DNA of 5,630 nt. Origin: Polynucleobacter sp. GTDB taxonomy: Bacteria > Pseudomonadota > Gammaproteobacteria > Burkholderiales > Burkholderiaceae. Position 1 is the stretch's first letter. Each line of letters begins with the position of its first letter. Of the stretch, positions 5,160 to 5,630 are shown in pieces. The translations under genes and the position numbers were made by a program. Location: assembly GCA_020059445.1 (NCBI GenBank), contig JAGVCB010000210.1:1-5630 (forward strand). Direction: 5' to 3'. The notes under the pieces were generated by a model. That model was not told where the DNA came from. It ran no database searches and worked only from the letters and a program-made list of their open reading frames with translations.

Positions 5160-5630
5160 TTGGCTGAAGAAAGTGACCTAGAAAAAACCGAGTCGGCATC
5201 CCCCCGACGATTAGAGAAGGCTAGAGAATCTGGCGATGTTCCTCGCTCGACAGAATTTTCAACATTGTTCATTTTGCTATCGGGCACTCTAGCAATTTGG
5301 TTCATTGGCAGCAGCCTGGTAAAAATTCTTCAAACCGACTTGAAGCAAACATTAAATTTTGGGGTCATCAAAGAATTAAATTCAGCAGAGATATTTTTAA
5401 GTTATCAAAACTTTTTAATTGATCTTGGAATCATATTTCTCCCAATCTTAGGCATCATTTTTATCGCCGCTGTTTGCGCCCCGCTTTTCATCGGTGGCTG
5501 GACATTCTCTGCAGAGAAATTAATTCCAGACTTTACAAAACTAAATCCTATTCAAGGGATCAGTAATATTTTTTCAATCAACTCTTTGGTTGAGTTATTG
5601 AAAGCAATCTTAAAAACATTATTTATCGGC
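5160..5630 (+). CDS. flhB: Flagellar export gate protein FlhB, N-terminal part (cut by the right edge)
   Basis: FlhB is an inner-membrane protein of the flagellar type III export gate; its cytoplasmic domain self-cleaves at NPTH to switch export from hook to filament substrates. Here 157 codons are present, about 40 percent of a typical protein. The N-terminus MAEESDLEKTE is followed by SPRRLEKARESGDVPRSTEF, the family signature. Hydrophobic segments lie at about residues 34-53 and 87-112. The conserved FIGGWTFSAEKLIPDFTKLN leads into PIQGISNIFS and then SLVELLKAILK, the amphipathic stretch before the third membrane segment. Translation starts at TTG with a good AGGAG. The cleavage site and C-terminal domain are outside the window. 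It is 143 bp downstream of the response regulator; flhA commonly follows in related genomes. Confidence 0.95.
   Translation, partial: MAEESDLEKTESASPRRLEKARESGDVPRSTEFSTLFILLSGTLAIWFIGSSLVKILQTDLKQTLNFGVIKELNSAEIFLSYQNFLIDLGIIFLPILGIIFIAAVCAPLFIGGWTFSAEKLIPDFTKLNPIQGISNIFSINSLVELLKAILKTLFIG

Overview
The window is a chromosomal flagellar gene cluster from a Gram-negative bacterium, most likely a betaproteobacterium. The FlgA, FlgM, FlgN, FlgB and FlgC sequences and the arrangement of flgA-flgM-flgN divergent from flgBCDE match the Burkholderiales pattern. Base composition is moderately AT-rich by eye, which would suit a small-genome freshwater lineage such as Polynucleobacter or a relative, but the genus is only a guess. 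I see no mobile element, CRISPR array or RNA gene.

Minus strand, 1-2480: the start of a rod/hook operon, flgB (proximal rod), flgC (proximal rod), flgD (hook cap/scaffold) and flgE (hook), in that order, with short gaps. Shine-Dalgarno sequences overlap or follow closely on the preceding stop codons. flgE runs off the left edge. As given, it carries a -1 frame disruption near 641-644 that splits it into a 114-residue N-terminal piece and a long, otherwise uninterrupted C-terminal piece. The C-terminal piece contains an extra Thr/Ala/Gly-rich module of about 65 residues.

Divergent region, 2481-2648: a sigma-28-like promoter candidate for flgB lies on the minus strand.

Plus strand, 2649-4245: flgA (P-ring chaperone, secreted), then flgM (anti-sigma-28) with its own sigma-28-like promoter candidate, then flgN (export chaperone for hook-associated proteins).

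Plus strand, 4246-5016: a 123-bp leader with a cluster of palindromes, then an intact NarL/FixJ-type response regulator with no kinase next to it in the window.

Plus strand, 5017-5630: a 143-bp spacer and the first 157 codons of flhB (export-gate substrate-specificity switch), beginning at TTG and cut by the right edge.

Together these genes cover rod and hook construction, P-ring assembly, the FlgM/sigma-28 checkpoint, late-substrate chaperoning and the export gate. The least conventional parts are the response regulator with its palindromic leader, the broken flgE with its inserted module, and the sigma-28-like site in front of rod genes.
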